Shown here: in pieces, positions 1 through 7,487 of the stretch
Layout: each line of letters begins with the position of its first letter
Numbering within the stretch: the first letter of the stretch is position 1
DNA from: an uncultured Clostridium sp.
Lineage (GTDB): Bacteria > Bacillota > Clostridia > Lachnospirales > Anaerotignaceae
Reading direction: 5' to 3'
DNA length: 15,599 nucleotides
Assembly (NCBI GenBank): GCA_947246775.1
Contig: CAMXTM010000010.1
Location: forward strand, 1 to 15,599
The notes under the pieces: model-generated
Seen by the model: only the letters and a program-made list of their open reading frames with translations
What the model was told of the DNA's origin: nothing
The model's database searches: none
Position numbers and translations under genes: made by a program

Positions 1-645
1 AGATTTTACTACTTCTACGATTTCAACATTCATGTCTGCATCTGTAAAAGCAACGTCCATTTTAATTACTTCGCCTTTTCTACTTTCGTCTTTAGCAATT
101 CTTTTCATAACGCCAGGACGTACTGTAGCCATTTGTGGTTTTGTTCTTGGGCACATTAATGTAGCCATCAAGTTACCACCAAATGCAGGACGTGTCATGA
201 GCAATGCTCTTGTTGGGTCTTCACAGCCCATGGATTTCTCTTTTTCAAATTCTTCTTCGGTTTTAGCCATTCTTAAACCTGTACAGTCAGCAACAAGTCC
301 TGTTCTAACACGGCTTGCTAATCTAGGTGCAACGTCACGACCAATTGAAGATGCTCCGAAAAGCATGATTTCTGGTTCACATTCTTTTACAACCTGTGCC
401 AATGCTTTTGTATATGGCTCTGTAACATACTCTTTTAAGTATGGATGTTGAATCAAAATAACTTTATCTGCACCAAAGTGGAATAATTTATCAACTTCGC
501 CTTCTACTCCATCGCCAAGTAATACAGCTACTACATCGTCTTTTAAATCTTCTTTCAATCTTGTAGCCTCGCCAATCAGCTCAAGTCCAACGTTTTGTAC
601 TTTTCCGCTTCTTTGTTCAACTACTACATATATACCTTTACTCAT
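1..645 (-). CDS. etfA: Electron transfer flavoprotein subunit alpha (5' part; 3' end beyond the window)
   Basis: This is the N-terminal 215 codons of EtfA, which forms a heterodimer with EtfB, binds FAD and passes electrons to acyl-CoA dehydrogenase in the cytoplasm. The protein begins MSKGIYVVVEQRSGKVQNVG, the usual start of clostridial EtfA. It contains the N-terminal domain signature MLFGASSIGRDVAPRLASRV and stays open to base 1. The C-terminal FAD domain (SGAIQ-type motif) lies outside the window, so its cofactor residues cannot be checked. The ATG at 645-643 is preceded by a strong AAAGGAGGAG site. The gene follows etfB by 47 nt and is almost certainly co-transcribed with bcd and etfB. 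Next to an anaerobe's bcd, this points to the butyrogenic complex that couples crotonyl-CoA reduction to ferredoxin reduction; that role is inferred from context. Confidence 0.95.
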   Translation of the reverse strand, partial: MSKGIYVVVEQRSGKVQNVGLELIGEATRLKEDLKDDVVAVLLGDGVEGEVDKLFHFGADKVILIQHPYLKEYVTEPYTKALAQVVKECEPEIMLFGASSIGRDVAPRLASRVRTGLVADCTGLRMAKTEEEFEKEKSMGCEDPTRALLMTRPAFGGNLMATLMCPRTKPQMATVRPGVMKRIAKDESRKGEVIKMDVAFTDADMNVEIVEVVKS

Positions 646-692
646 TGTAGGGTTCTCCTCCTTTAATAATTCTAACGTTTTTCGTCTGTTAA

Positions 693-1478
693 TTAGATAA
701 TGAATTTTTCTTCCAATTTGTCAACAATTGCTTTAACAGCTTGCTCAGCTGACAAATCTTTGAGGATTGTTCCAGCACCTTTTGTGAAGGACTGATATAC
801 GTTTGTTGGTGAACCCTTCAAGCCAATCATGTCAAGCTCAAGGTTATCTTTTAAATCTTCAAATCCAAGGATTTTGATTTCTTTCTCATATGCTTCTACA
901 ACGCCTCTAACGCTCATATATCTTGGTTTTGCCAATTCAGCAATTGCTGTTAAAAGGCAAGGTGTTTTGATTTTGATGATATGGTATCCATCTTCAAATT
1001 GTCTTCTTACTACAAGGTGGTCTGCTGCTACTTCTTGAATTTCTTCTACATAAGATACTTGTGGTAAGGAAAGTTTTTCACCAATCTGTGGACCAACTTG
1101 TGCTGTGTCACCATCGATAGCTTGACGTCCTGTAATAATTACATCGTAATCCAATGTCTTTAATGCAGCTGCCAATATGCCAGATGTAGCATATGTGTCG
1201 GAACCACCAAATTCTCTAGCAGATACAAGATATGCTTCGTCGCAGCCCATAGCTAATGCTTCTCTTAATGCAACGTCTGCCTGTGGAGGTCCCATAGATA
1301 CTACTGTAACTGTGCTTCCTTCCATTTTTTCTTTTAATGTTAATGCAGCTTCAATACCTGTTTTATCATCTGGATTGATAATACTTGGTACACCATCTCT
1401 TATCAGAGTGCCTGTTTTTGGGTCAATTTTAACTTCAACTGTGTCTGGTACTTGTTTAATACATACAACGATTTTCAT
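693..1478 (-). CDS. etfB: Electron transfer flavoprotein subunit beta
   Basis: EtfB (261 aa, normal length) pairs with EtfA. In bifurcating clostridial complexes it carries the flavin that takes a hydride from NADH. The start MKIVVCIKQVPDT is typical of the family. The nucleotide/flavin-binding signature GRQAIDGDTAQVGPQ is at residues 117-131. The C-terminal half has the conserved CLLTAIAELAKPRYMS stretch (roughly residues 174-189). The ATG at 1478 has a GGAAGGAG ribosome binding site. The gene lies 54 nt after bcd and 47 nt before etfA, with no terminator visible between them, so the three genes look like one operon. Family assignment is secure. The bifurcating function is inferred from the bcd neighbour and the anaerobic lineage, because ordinary non-bifurcating EtfB proteins look similar at this level. 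Confidence 0.96.
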   Translation of the reverse strand: MKIVVCIKQVPDTVEVKIDPKTGTLIRDGVPSIINPDDKTGIEAALTLKEKMEGSTVTVVSMGPPQADVALREALAMGCDEAYLVSAREFGGSDTYATSGILAAALKTLDYDVIITGRQAIDGDTAQVGPQIGEKLSLPQVSYVEEIQEVAADHLVVRRQFEDGYHIIKIKTPCLLTAIAELAKPRYMSVRGVVEAYEKEIKILGFEDLKDNLELDMIGLKGSPTNVYQSFTKGAGTILKDLSAEQAVKAIVDKLEEKFII

Positions 1479-1532
1479 TATAGTTCTCCTTCCGAAATTT
1501 TCATATTTAGCTTTCTGACTGACGACTGTCTA

Positions 1533-2672
1533 TCAAACTTTCATAGAGCCGGAGATAATCATTTTCATAGCTTCAGAAGTACCTTCATAGATTTCTGTAA
1601 TCTTAGCATCTCTCATTGCTCTTTCTACTGGATATTCACGGCAGTAGCCATAACCACCAAGAAGTTGTACGCAAACTCTTGTAACTTCATTTGCTACTTC
1701 AGAAGCAAACAATTTACACATAGCTGCTAATGGAGCATAGTTTTCATGGTTATCTTTTGCAGTTGCTGCTCTCCATACCATCAATCTTGCTGCATCTACT
1801 TTTGTTTGGCATTCAGCTAATTTGAATTGTGTATTCTGATATTTATTGATTGTTCTTCCGCCTTGTTTTCTTTCTTTAACATATTTTAATGCTTCATCAA
1901 TAGCGCCTTGTGCAATACCTACTGATTGCGCACCAATACCAATACGTCCGCCGCCCAATGCTGTCATAGCAATTTTATAGCCTTGTCCTTCTTTTCCAAG
2001 AAGTCTATCAGCTGGTACTCTAACGTTTTCATATGTAACAGCACAGTTGGAAGCAGCTCTAATACCCATACGTTCAATGTTATCACTTACAGAAAGTCCT
2101 GGCATATCTCTATCAAGAACAAACGCAGACATTCCTCTTGCACCTTTAGATTTATCTGTTAATGCAAATACTACAAATGTATCAGCAAATCCAGAGTTTG
2201 TTGTAAACATTTTAGAACCGTTAATGATATAGTCGTCGCCATCTTTATCAGCTGTTGTTTGTACACCAGATGCATCTGTACCAGCATTTGGCTCTGTCAA
2301 ACCATAGCAGCCAACTTTTGAACCATCAACCAATGGTCTTAAAAATCTTTGTTTCTGTTCTTCTGTACCAAATTCATTGATACATGAGCAGCAAAGAGAT
2401 GTATGTACAGAAAGTGTAATACCTGTAGAACCATCTATTTTGGACATTTCTTCCATAGCTAATGTATAAGTTAATACATCAGCGCCCTGTCCACCATACT
2501 CTCTGGAGTAAGGAATACCGAAAGCACCGATTTTCTGAAGCTTTTGAACCAATTCTTGAGAATATTCCTCAGCTTCGTCCATATCTTTTGCGATTGGTTT
2601 AATTTCTGTTTCAGCAAAGTTTCTGAATAATTCTTGCTGTAACAATTGTGCTTTTGTTAATTTGAAATCCAT
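1533..2672 (-). CDS. bcd: Short-chain acyl-CoA (probably butyryl-CoA) dehydrogenase
   Basis: This 379-aa protein is a full-length FAD-dependent acyl-CoA dehydrogenase. Visible family signatures are CYGLTEPNAGTDASG (middle beta domain, flavin contact), GGYGYCREYPVERAMRDAKI, and IYEGTSE near the C-terminus. The Glu of the last motif (residue 363) aligns with the catalytic base of short- and medium-chain enzymes. With etfB and etfA directly downstream, the likely reaction is crotonyl-CoA to butyryl-CoA using NADH, with electron bifurcation to ferredoxin in the cytoplasm. Acyl-chain specificity cannot be read from the sequence, so a related short-chain substrate is possible. The ATG at 2672 has a strong AGGAGGA site 7 nt upstream. 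The gene is first in the operon, behind a consensus promoter and a long leader. The usual partners thl, crt and hbd are not on the promoter-proximal side. Confidence 0.94.
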   Translation of the reverse strand: MDFKLTKAQLLQQELFRNFAETEIKPIAKDMDEAEEYSQELVQKLQKIGAFGIPYSREYGGQGADVLTYTLAMEEMSKIDGSTGITLSVHTSLCCSCINEFGTEEQKQRFLRPLVDGSKVGCYGLTEPNAGTDASGVQTTADKDGDDYIINGSKMFTTNSGFADTFVVFALTDKSKGARGMSAFVLDRDMPGLSVSDNIERMGIRAASNCAVTYENVRVPADRLLGKEGQGYKIAMTALGGGRIGIGAQSVGIAQGAIDEALKYVKERKQGGRTINKYQNTQFKLAECQTKVDAARLMVWRAATAKDNHENYAPLAAMCKLFASEVANEVTRVCVQLLGGYGYCREYPVERAMRDAKITEIYEGTSEAMKMIISGSMKV

Positions 2673-2814
2673 TTAATATTCCTCCTATATGTTTAATAAA
2701 TTTTAAACAACTGGTTTTCTGTCCACCAGCTATTTAACTAAAACCGACCTTATTACTGGCTTATGCCTAAAAAAGAGGTCTTCTTTTTTTAGCCGCTGTT
2801 ATCGTAGCGTCCTT
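2673..2814 (-). promoter_or_regulatory. Long structured 5' leader of bcd-etfBA
   Basis: If transcription starts about 7 nt after the -10 box at 2821-2826, the bcd mRNA has an untranslated leader of about 140 nt. Several hairpins can be drawn in the transcript: CGCT/AGCG, CTAAAAAA/TTTTTTAG (with a one-base bulge), GGC-ATAA-GCC, and AGCTGGT/ACCAGTT. An alternative long-range pair is GACCT with AGGTC. A perfect inverted repeat, TGTTTAA-N6-TTAAACA (2690-2709), lies just before the ribosome binding site. I do not recognise a known riboswitch class. There is no clean stem followed by a U-tract immediately before bcd, so attenuation is unproven. Confidence 0.4.
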
Positions 2815-2820
2815 ACTAAA

Positions 2821-2849
2821 ACTATACCATGTTTGTCTATTTTTTGTCA
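2821..2849 (-). promoter_or_regulatory. Sigma-A type promoter of bcd-etfBA
   Basis: On the minus strand, a perfect -35 box TTGACA (2844-2849) is separated by exactly 17 bp from TATAGT (2821-2826), a 5/6 match to the -10 consensus. It is the strongest promoter-like pair in the gap between clpX and bcd and is oriented towards bcd. Confidence 0.8.
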
Positions 2850-3425
2850 AGATATTTACACAAAAATACTCTTTAAAATGTCATAAGTTTTTGCTAATAT
2901 TTCAACATATTAGCAATCTTAGTTACAAACACCCTCAGTTTACACTTTTAACAGCAAAACCAGCCCTTTTAGACACTTCATTGCCTGTGTTAACAAATTC
3001 AATTTGAAAAACACATTTTTTTTCATCTGTTTTCACAAAAAAATTTTGCTTTTTTTTCTCAAAAGCTATTTTATATTGTATTTCATTACTATGCCCTCAA
3101 TGACTCAAAACAGCTTTATCTTGAAAATTTTTTAGAAAAAACAACACATATTTTGTATTATTTTTATGTCTATATTGTTTTCTCCTACACTCCATACTTT
3201 ACACCATTGTCTTTTATATGTCAATATATTTATCCAAAATTCCTAAATTTTGTACCATTTAAATTTCTCCTTATGTCATTATGCATACATCCTATTATCA
3301 ATACAAGTCATATTTTTATAAAATTATGGTTTAAAAACCATTTTTTTCTCTTTTATTACATACCTCACCTGTGCAAATTTTTTGAAGTTTTTATATTCTC
3401 ATTTATTATGATTACTTATTTTGAT
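2850..3425. other. AT-rich non-coding stretch between the clpX terminator and the bcd promoter
   Basis: About 575 bp of very AT-rich DNA. Reading frames in it are short or of low-complexity composition, and none has a convincing ribosome binding site. It holds one perfect 10-bp inverted repeat (2891-2916, listed separately). It also has a minus-strand promoter-like pair, TTGACA (3219-3224) and TAAAGT (3196-3201), with 17-bp spacing that leads into no recognisable gene. A small ATGGTTT/AAACCAT palindrome followed by a plus-strand T-run is at 3326-3347. I see no RNA gene that I can name here. Confidence 0.5.
2891..2916. repeat. Perfect 10-bp inverted repeat, possible operator
   Basis: TTGCTAATAT (2891-2900) and ATATTAGCAA (2907-2916) are perfect inverted copies separated by 6 bp. 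The element lies about 42 bp upstream of the -35 box of the bcd promoter. It is in non-coding DNA and has no T-tract, so a dimeric regulator site is as likely as an RNA hairpin. It does not match the Rex consensus (TTGTTAA-N4-TTAACAA). Confidence 0.45.
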
Positions 3426-3461
3426 AAAAAAAACAGCAATATCTTAACTACTGCTGTTTTT
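3426..3461 (-). terminator. Rho-independent terminator of clpX
   Basis: On the minus strand, AAACAGCA and TGCTGTTT form a stem around a 13-nt loop (3439-3451), followed by a run of T. It begins within 10 bp of the clpX stop codon (3470-3472). A-runs on the entry side and T-runs on the exit side make it look usable in both directions. Confidence 0.75.
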
Positions 3462-3469
3462 ACTCTATC

Positions 3470-4744
3470 TTATATTGTTTGTTTCCTCTGTCGTATTCTT
3501 TGTATCGGTTGTCTATTATAGTTATATATATACTCTGGTTGCTCATGACGCAGCACTACGCCCTCTGTTATAATACATTTCTCAATATTCTGTTCTGTCG
3601 GAATTTCATACATAATACTATTGATAAATTCCTCCATAATAGAACGCAATCCCCTTGCTCCTGTTTCTCTCTCCATTGCCAGTTTCGCAACCGCTTTTAA
3701 TGCATCTTCTTGAAATTCTAAATAAACATCATCTAGTTCAAAAAGATACTCATACTGCTTTGTTAAGGCGTTTTTTGGCTCTGTTAATATCTTAATCAAC
3801 GCTTCTTCATCTAAATTATTCAATGTTACCACAACTGGCAATCTTCCTATAAATTCTGGTATCAAACCATATTTTAATAAGTCTTGTGGCATCAAATGCT
3901 TCAGTAATTCCCCTGTCTTTTTCTCTGTTTTACTCTGTATATTCGCTCCAAAGCCAATTGTCTTTTCATTTAGTCTACTTTGCAATATCTTTTCTATTCC
4001 TCCAAAAGCTCCTCCACATATAAACAAGATATTTGTAGTATCTATCTGTATAAACTCTTGATGTGGGTGCTTTCTTCCGCCTTGTGGTGGAACACTCGCT
4101 ACTGTTCCCTCTAATATTTTCAAAAGTGCTTGCTGCACTCCCTCACCACTGACATCTCTTGTAATAGACGGATTTTCAGACTTCCTCGTAATTTTATCAA
4201 TTTCATCAATATAAATGATGCCTCTTTCAGCTCTCTCTATATCATAGTCCGCCGCCTGTATCAATTTTAACAATATATTCTCAACATCTTCTCCAACATA
4301 TCCTGCCTCTGTTAGTGATGTTGCATCTGCTATAGCAAATGGCACATTTAACAGTTTTGCCAATGTCTGTGCCAACAACGTCTTTCCTGTTCCTGTAGGT
4401 CCTACTACCAAAATATTGCTCTTTTGTAATTCTACATCTTCTGCCTTATCATCTACTGTAATCCTTTTATAATGATTATATACCGCAACAGAAAGCACTT
4501 TCTTTGCTTCCTCCTGCCCGATTACATACTCATCTAATATCTCTTTTATCTCTTTCGGTTTTGGTATATTCATTCTTTCTTCATAGTTATCCAAAACATC
4601 ATAATATTCTTCTTGTATTAAATTTGTACATAAACTTACACATTCATCACAAATATACACCTTTGGACCTGCTATCAGTTTACGCACCTGTTTGTCTGTT
4701 TTTCCACAGAAGGAGCATCTCAGTTGTTTCTTTTCTTCTGACAT
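3470..4744 (-). CDS. clpX: ATP-dependent Clp protease ATP-binding subunit ClpX
   Basis: ClpX (424 aa, full length) is the hexameric AAA+ unfoldase that recognises tagged proteins and feeds them into ClpP in the cytoplasm. The N-terminal zinc-binding domain has four cysteines (C10, C13, C33, C36). Walker A GPTGTGKT is at 115-122 and Walker B IIYIDEID at 176-183. The pore loop GYVGED is at 148-153, the RKH loop at 224-226, the ClpP-docking IGF tripeptide at 263-265, and the sensor-2 GARG at 362-365. All key residues are present. The gene starts 41 nt after clpP with an AAGGAGATG site. The order tig-clpP-clpX is the common clostridial one. A terminator ends the operon, and no lon gene follows, although one often does in related genomes. 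Confidence 0.98.
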   Translation of the reverse strand: MSEEKKQLRCSFCGKTDKQVRKLIAGPKVYICDECVSLCTNLIQEEYYDVLDNYEERMNIPKPKEIKEILDEYVIGQEEAKKVLSVAVYNHYKRITVDDKAEDVELQKSNILVVGPTGTGKTLLAQTLAKLLNVPFAIADATSLTEAGYVGEDVENILLKLIQAADYDIERAERGIIYIDEIDKITRKSENPSITRDVSGEGVQQALLKILEGTVASVPPQGGRKHPHQEFIQIDTTNILFICGGAFGGIEKILQSRLNEKTIGFGANIQSKTEKKTGELLKHLMPQDLLKYGLIPEFIGRLPVVVTLNNLDEEALIKILTEPKNALTKQYEYLFELDDVYLEFQEDALKAVAKLAMERETGARGLRSIMEEFINSIMYEIPTEQNIEKCIITEGVVLRHEQPEYIYNYNRQPIQRIRQRKQTI

Positions 4745-4785
4745 CTTTTCATCTCCTTAATCACTTCTTTAAAAACACATACTAT

Positions 4786-5373
4786 TTACTTCTTAGGCTT
4801 TGTTATTACTTCATCTATCAAGCCATATGCCTTTGCTTCCTCAGCTGACATAAAATTATCCCTCTCGGTATCTCTCTCGATTTCTTCTACGCTTTTACCC
4901 GTATTTGCTGCCAATATCTCATTTAATTTCCTTTTTGTTTTTAATATATTTTCTGCATGAATACGAATCTCTGTCGCCTGTCCTCTCGCTCCACCAGATG
5001 GCTGATGTATCATTACTTCCGCATTTGGCAAGGCAAATCTCTTCCCTTTTGCCCCTCCTGAAAGCAAAAATGCTCCCATGCTCGCTGCCATTCCGATGCA
5101 AATTGTTGAAACATCTGCATGAATATACTGCATTGTATCATAAATAGCCATGCCCGCTGTAATGACACCACCTGGACTGTTTATGTACAGATTGATGTCT
5201 TTATCTGGGTCTTCTGCATCTAAAAACAACAGTTGCGCTACTACCAAACTTGCTGTCGTATCATTTACTTCTTCTCCTAAAAATATGATTCTGTCTTTCA
5301 ACAGTCTTGAGTAAATATCATAGGAACGTTCTCCTCTACTGGACTGTTCTACTACCATTGGAACTAAACTCAT
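4786..5373 (-). CDS. clpP: ATP-dependent Clp protease proteolytic subunit ClpP
   Basis: ClpP (195 aa, normal length) is the serine peptidase that forms the double-heptamer chamber closed by ClpX or ClpC. The catalytic triad is intact: Ser98 in GMAASMGAF, His123 in MIHQPSGG, and Asp172 in [10 protein letters not shown]. The NSPGG oxyanion-region motif is at residues 65-69. The start [20 protein letters not shown] is typical, and the ATG at 5373 has a TTGGAGGT site. The gene follows tig by about 100 bp, which includes a strong GC-containing hairpin that could lower read-through. clpX is 41 nt downstream. No CtsR direct repeat (GGTCAAA type) was seen in front of it. Assignment is secure. Confidence 0.98.
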   Translation of the reverse strand: MSLVPMVVEQSSRGERSYDIYSRLLKDRIIFLGEEVNDTTASLVVAQLLFLDAEDPDKDINLYINSPGGVITAGMAIYDTMQYIHADVSTICIGMAASMGAFLLSGGAKGKRFALPNAEVMIHQPSGGARGQATEIRIHAENILKTKRKLNEILAANTGKSVEEIERDTERDNFMSAEEAKAYGLIDEVITKPKK

Positions 5374-5415
5374 TTTTCAAGACCTCCAAAAATCAAATTT
5401 TATTTAAAAATATCA

Positions 5416-5449
5416 AGGGTATGGAGTGCTATTATTCACCCCACACCCT
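5416..5449 (-). promoter_or_regulatory. Hairpin between tig and clpP (attenuator or processing site)
   Basis: The minus-strand transcript can form a 13-bp stem between AGGGTGTGGGGTG and CACTCCATACCCT (two G-U pairs) around an 8-nt loop. The following bases (TTGATATTTTTAAA) are only a broken U-tract on the minus strand. It may be a partial terminator that gives more tig than clpPX mRNA, or an mRNA-stabilising structure. Confidence 0.55.
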
Positions 5450-5472
5450 CAATCATTTTTTTATTATTTTAA

Positions 5473-6768
5473 TTATGCTTTTTCTACTTCTTTTGCACTA
5501 TCTTCAATCAGTTTTAATGCTGCTCTTACAAGCATATCTTCTTCTAATGCTTTTTTATCTCCCTCTTGGAACATTTCTATCATCTTTTGCGCATCAATGC
5601 CATAGCTTTCACCAAATTTTCCGATTTCTTCTTTTAATGCTTCATCAGATATCGTCAAGTTCTCCTCTTTTGCTACTTGCTCCAACATCAATCTTGCTCT
5701 AACGCTCTTTTCTGATGTCTCTCTAAAGTTCTCTTTCAATTCATCTCTTGTAGTACCCATGTATTTGCAATAAATATCTAATGTCAAGCCTTGTCTACTT
5801 ACGTTTTCCTCAAACTCTCTCATCATTTGATTGATTTTATTATCATACATTACTTGTGGTACGTCCATTGTACAATTTGCAATTGCTGCATCTAAAAGTT
5901 TATCACTTTGTATCTGTTTTGCTCTTTCTTCTTTCTCCTTTGTCAGTTTATCCTGAATACTGGACTTATATTCATTTAATGTAGAAAATTCTGAAACATC
6001 TTCCGCAAATTCATCATTTAATTCTGGCAATTCTCTCTTACTTAATCCTTTTAATTCTACTGCAAATACTGCCGCTTTTCCTGAAAGCTCTGGTGCATGA
6101 TATGCCTCTGGGAATGTTACATTAACATCAAATTTATCCCCTACATTATGTCCTACGATTTGTTCCTCAAATCCCTCTATAAATGCATGAGAACCTAATG
6201 TCAAATCATGACTATCAGCTTGTCCACCCTCAAATGCTACGCCATCTACTGTTCCCAAATAGCTTATTTTTGCAATGTCTCCATCTTCTGCTGCTCTATC
6301 TGTTACTTCAACAATTCTCGCATTTTTTGTTTGTATGGATTTTAATTCTTCTTCTACTTCTTCTGCTGTTACTTCTACTTTCTCTTTCTCTACTTCCAAT
6401 TCTTTATACTGTCCCAATGTTACTTCTGGTTTTACTGTAACATCTACAATGAATTTTATGCCTGTTTCTTTATCAATCTTTTCTACATCTATTGTAGGTT
6501 GGCTTACTACATCTAATTTTAATTCGTCAATTGCTTCCTCATATACTTCTGGGAAAACATGGTTGATTGCTTCTTCATAAAAGAAATTTGCTCCATACTG
6601 TGCCTCTATCAATTTTCTTGGTGCTTTTCCTTTTCGAAATCCTGGTAATGTGATTCTATTTTTGTTTTGATTATAAGCATAGGCAAGTCCTTTTTCAAAT
6701 GTTGCACCGTCTACCTCTACTGTAAATTTCACTACATTATTTGTCTTTTCCACAAATGTTGCATTCAT
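5473..6768 (-). CDS. tig: Trigger factor (ribosome-associated chaperone and prolyl isomerase)
   Basis: Trigger factor (431 aa, usual length) binds near the ribosome exit tunnel and shields nascent chains. The N-terminal domain carries the ribosome-docking signature GFRKGKAP at 43-50. The FKBP-type peptidyl-prolyl isomerase domain is roughly residues 160-245 (GDIAKISYLGTVDGVAFEGG to VFAVELKGL). The rest is the helical C-terminal chaperone domain. The ATG at 6768 has an AAGGAGG site about 8 nt upstream. It is the first gene of the tig-clpP-clpX operon and has an extended -10 promoter about 120 bp upstream. Nothing is missing or unusual in the protein. Confidence 0.97.
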   Translation of the reverse strand: MNATFVEKTNNVVKFTVEVDGATFEKGLAYAYNQNKNRITLPGFRKGKAPRKLIEAQYGANFFYEEAINHVFPEVYEEAIDELKLDVVSQPTIDVEKIDKETGIKFIVDVTVKPEVTLGQYKELEVEKEKVEVTAEEVEEELKSIQTKNARIVEVTDRAAEDGDIAKISYLGTVDGVAFEGGQADSHDLTLGSHAFIEGFEEQIVGHNVGDKFDVNVTFPEAYHAPELSGKAAVFAVELKGLSKRELPELNDEFAEDVSEFSTLNEYKSSIQDKLTKEKEERAKQIQSDKLLDAAIANCTMDVPQVMYDNKINQMMREFEENVSRQGLTLDIYCKYMGTTRDELKENFRETSEKSVRARLMLEQVAKEENLTISDEALKEEIGKFGESYGIDAQKMIEMFQEGDKKALEEDMLVRAALKLIEDSAKEVEKA

Positions 6769-6882
6769 GTTGCTCTTTCCTCCTTAAAATTTTCAAGTAT
6801 GTTATGATAGTTTTTGTTTTTATATCCAAACTTTCAAACATTCTACTTACTGTGCAAAACTTTTTCCGCACAATTACCGATT

Positions 6883-6891
6883 ATTATATCA
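6883..6891 (-). promoter_or_regulatory. Extended -10 promoter of tig
   Basis: The minus-strand sequence TGATATAAT is a perfect TATAAT box with the TGn extension. The -35 region 17 bp upstream is poor (TAGATT), as is common for extended -10 promoters. The predicted start gives a tig leader of about 105 nt. Confidence 0.6.
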
Positions 6892-6968
6892 TACCAAATC
6901 TATAAAATCTACTATAAATTGCACAGAATTTACAGTTTTTTCTTCTTTTTACAACAAATATTACTTTT

Positions 6969-7487
6969 TTATCTTTCTGCTCCCTCTGGCGTAAACTGAT
7001 AATAAAATACATAATCCATATTCGTATCCTTTGGTACAACTTCCTCCAGTCCTAGCATAAAATGATAGTATCCTGGCTCTAATATTGGCATTAACAAGTA
7101 AATACCTGTTTCATCATTATCCATTTGCGCATATTCTCCCAACATTTCTATCTTTCCATTCATATCTTCGGCAAGTAATGCTACTTTATCAAAATGCTCT
7201 GCACTAGAATAACAATAAATTTGCAATACTCCCACTGAACCACAAAATACATAGTAATTATCCAAGTCTGTGGCACCAAGCTCCCCTATAACACTATCCC
7301 CATTTTCTATAAACTGAGACATCTCAAACAAGTCATTCGGCTCTTTTTCCAACACTACTTTCTCAAATGGTTTTTTTCTTTCCTTATACTGCTGCAAAGT
7401 ATGCTGCTCTACTACTTCCGCAAACGTATAGCTCTTACTAGTATCTAAAGTAGATACTGCATTGATTGGGATTGCAAAATTTAAGTT
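6969..7487 (-). pseudogene. C-terminal remainder of the trypsin-like protease, in a shifted frame (PPC-like domain)
   Basis: From 7487 downstream the minus strand reads NLNFAIPINAVSTLDTSKSY, the conserved strand that follows the catalytic serine region in HtrA-type proteases. The frame then runs open to a stop at 6969. It is offset from the upstream protease fragment, whose own stop (TAA, 7483-7481) lies a few bases inside this stretch. The segment EPNDLFEMSQFIENGDSVIG, followed by DLDNYYVF, resembles bacterial pre-peptidase C-terminal (PPC) domains, which are secreted beta-sandwich modules. The only nearby start codon in this frame is a TTG (7397) without a good ribosome binding site, so separate translation is unlikely. 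I read it as the detached end of a broken gene. A sequencing error or programmed frameshifting is the alternative. Confidence 0.7.

Noticed and set aside
32..451. Plus-strand frame opposite etfA
   Set aside because: Shadow of the etfA coding strand with no start signals; etfA itself is unambiguous.
2984..3000. TGTTAACAAA as a Rex redox-repressor site
   Set aside because: Only one half of the TTGTTAA-N4-TTAACAA operator is present and it is far upstream of the bcd promoter.
2940..3026. 28-codon minus-strand ORF with Lys- and Leu-rich sequence, superficially like a small membrane peptide
   Set aside because: No ribosome binding site, no clear promoter or terminator of its own, and no convergent RNA; chance ORF is more likely.
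3153..3521. 122-codon plus-strand frame in the AT-rich gap
   Set aside because: Composition is dominated by Phe, Tyr, Ile and Leu from AT-rich DNA, it lacks a ribosome binding site, and it runs over the clpX terminator and clpX 3' end.
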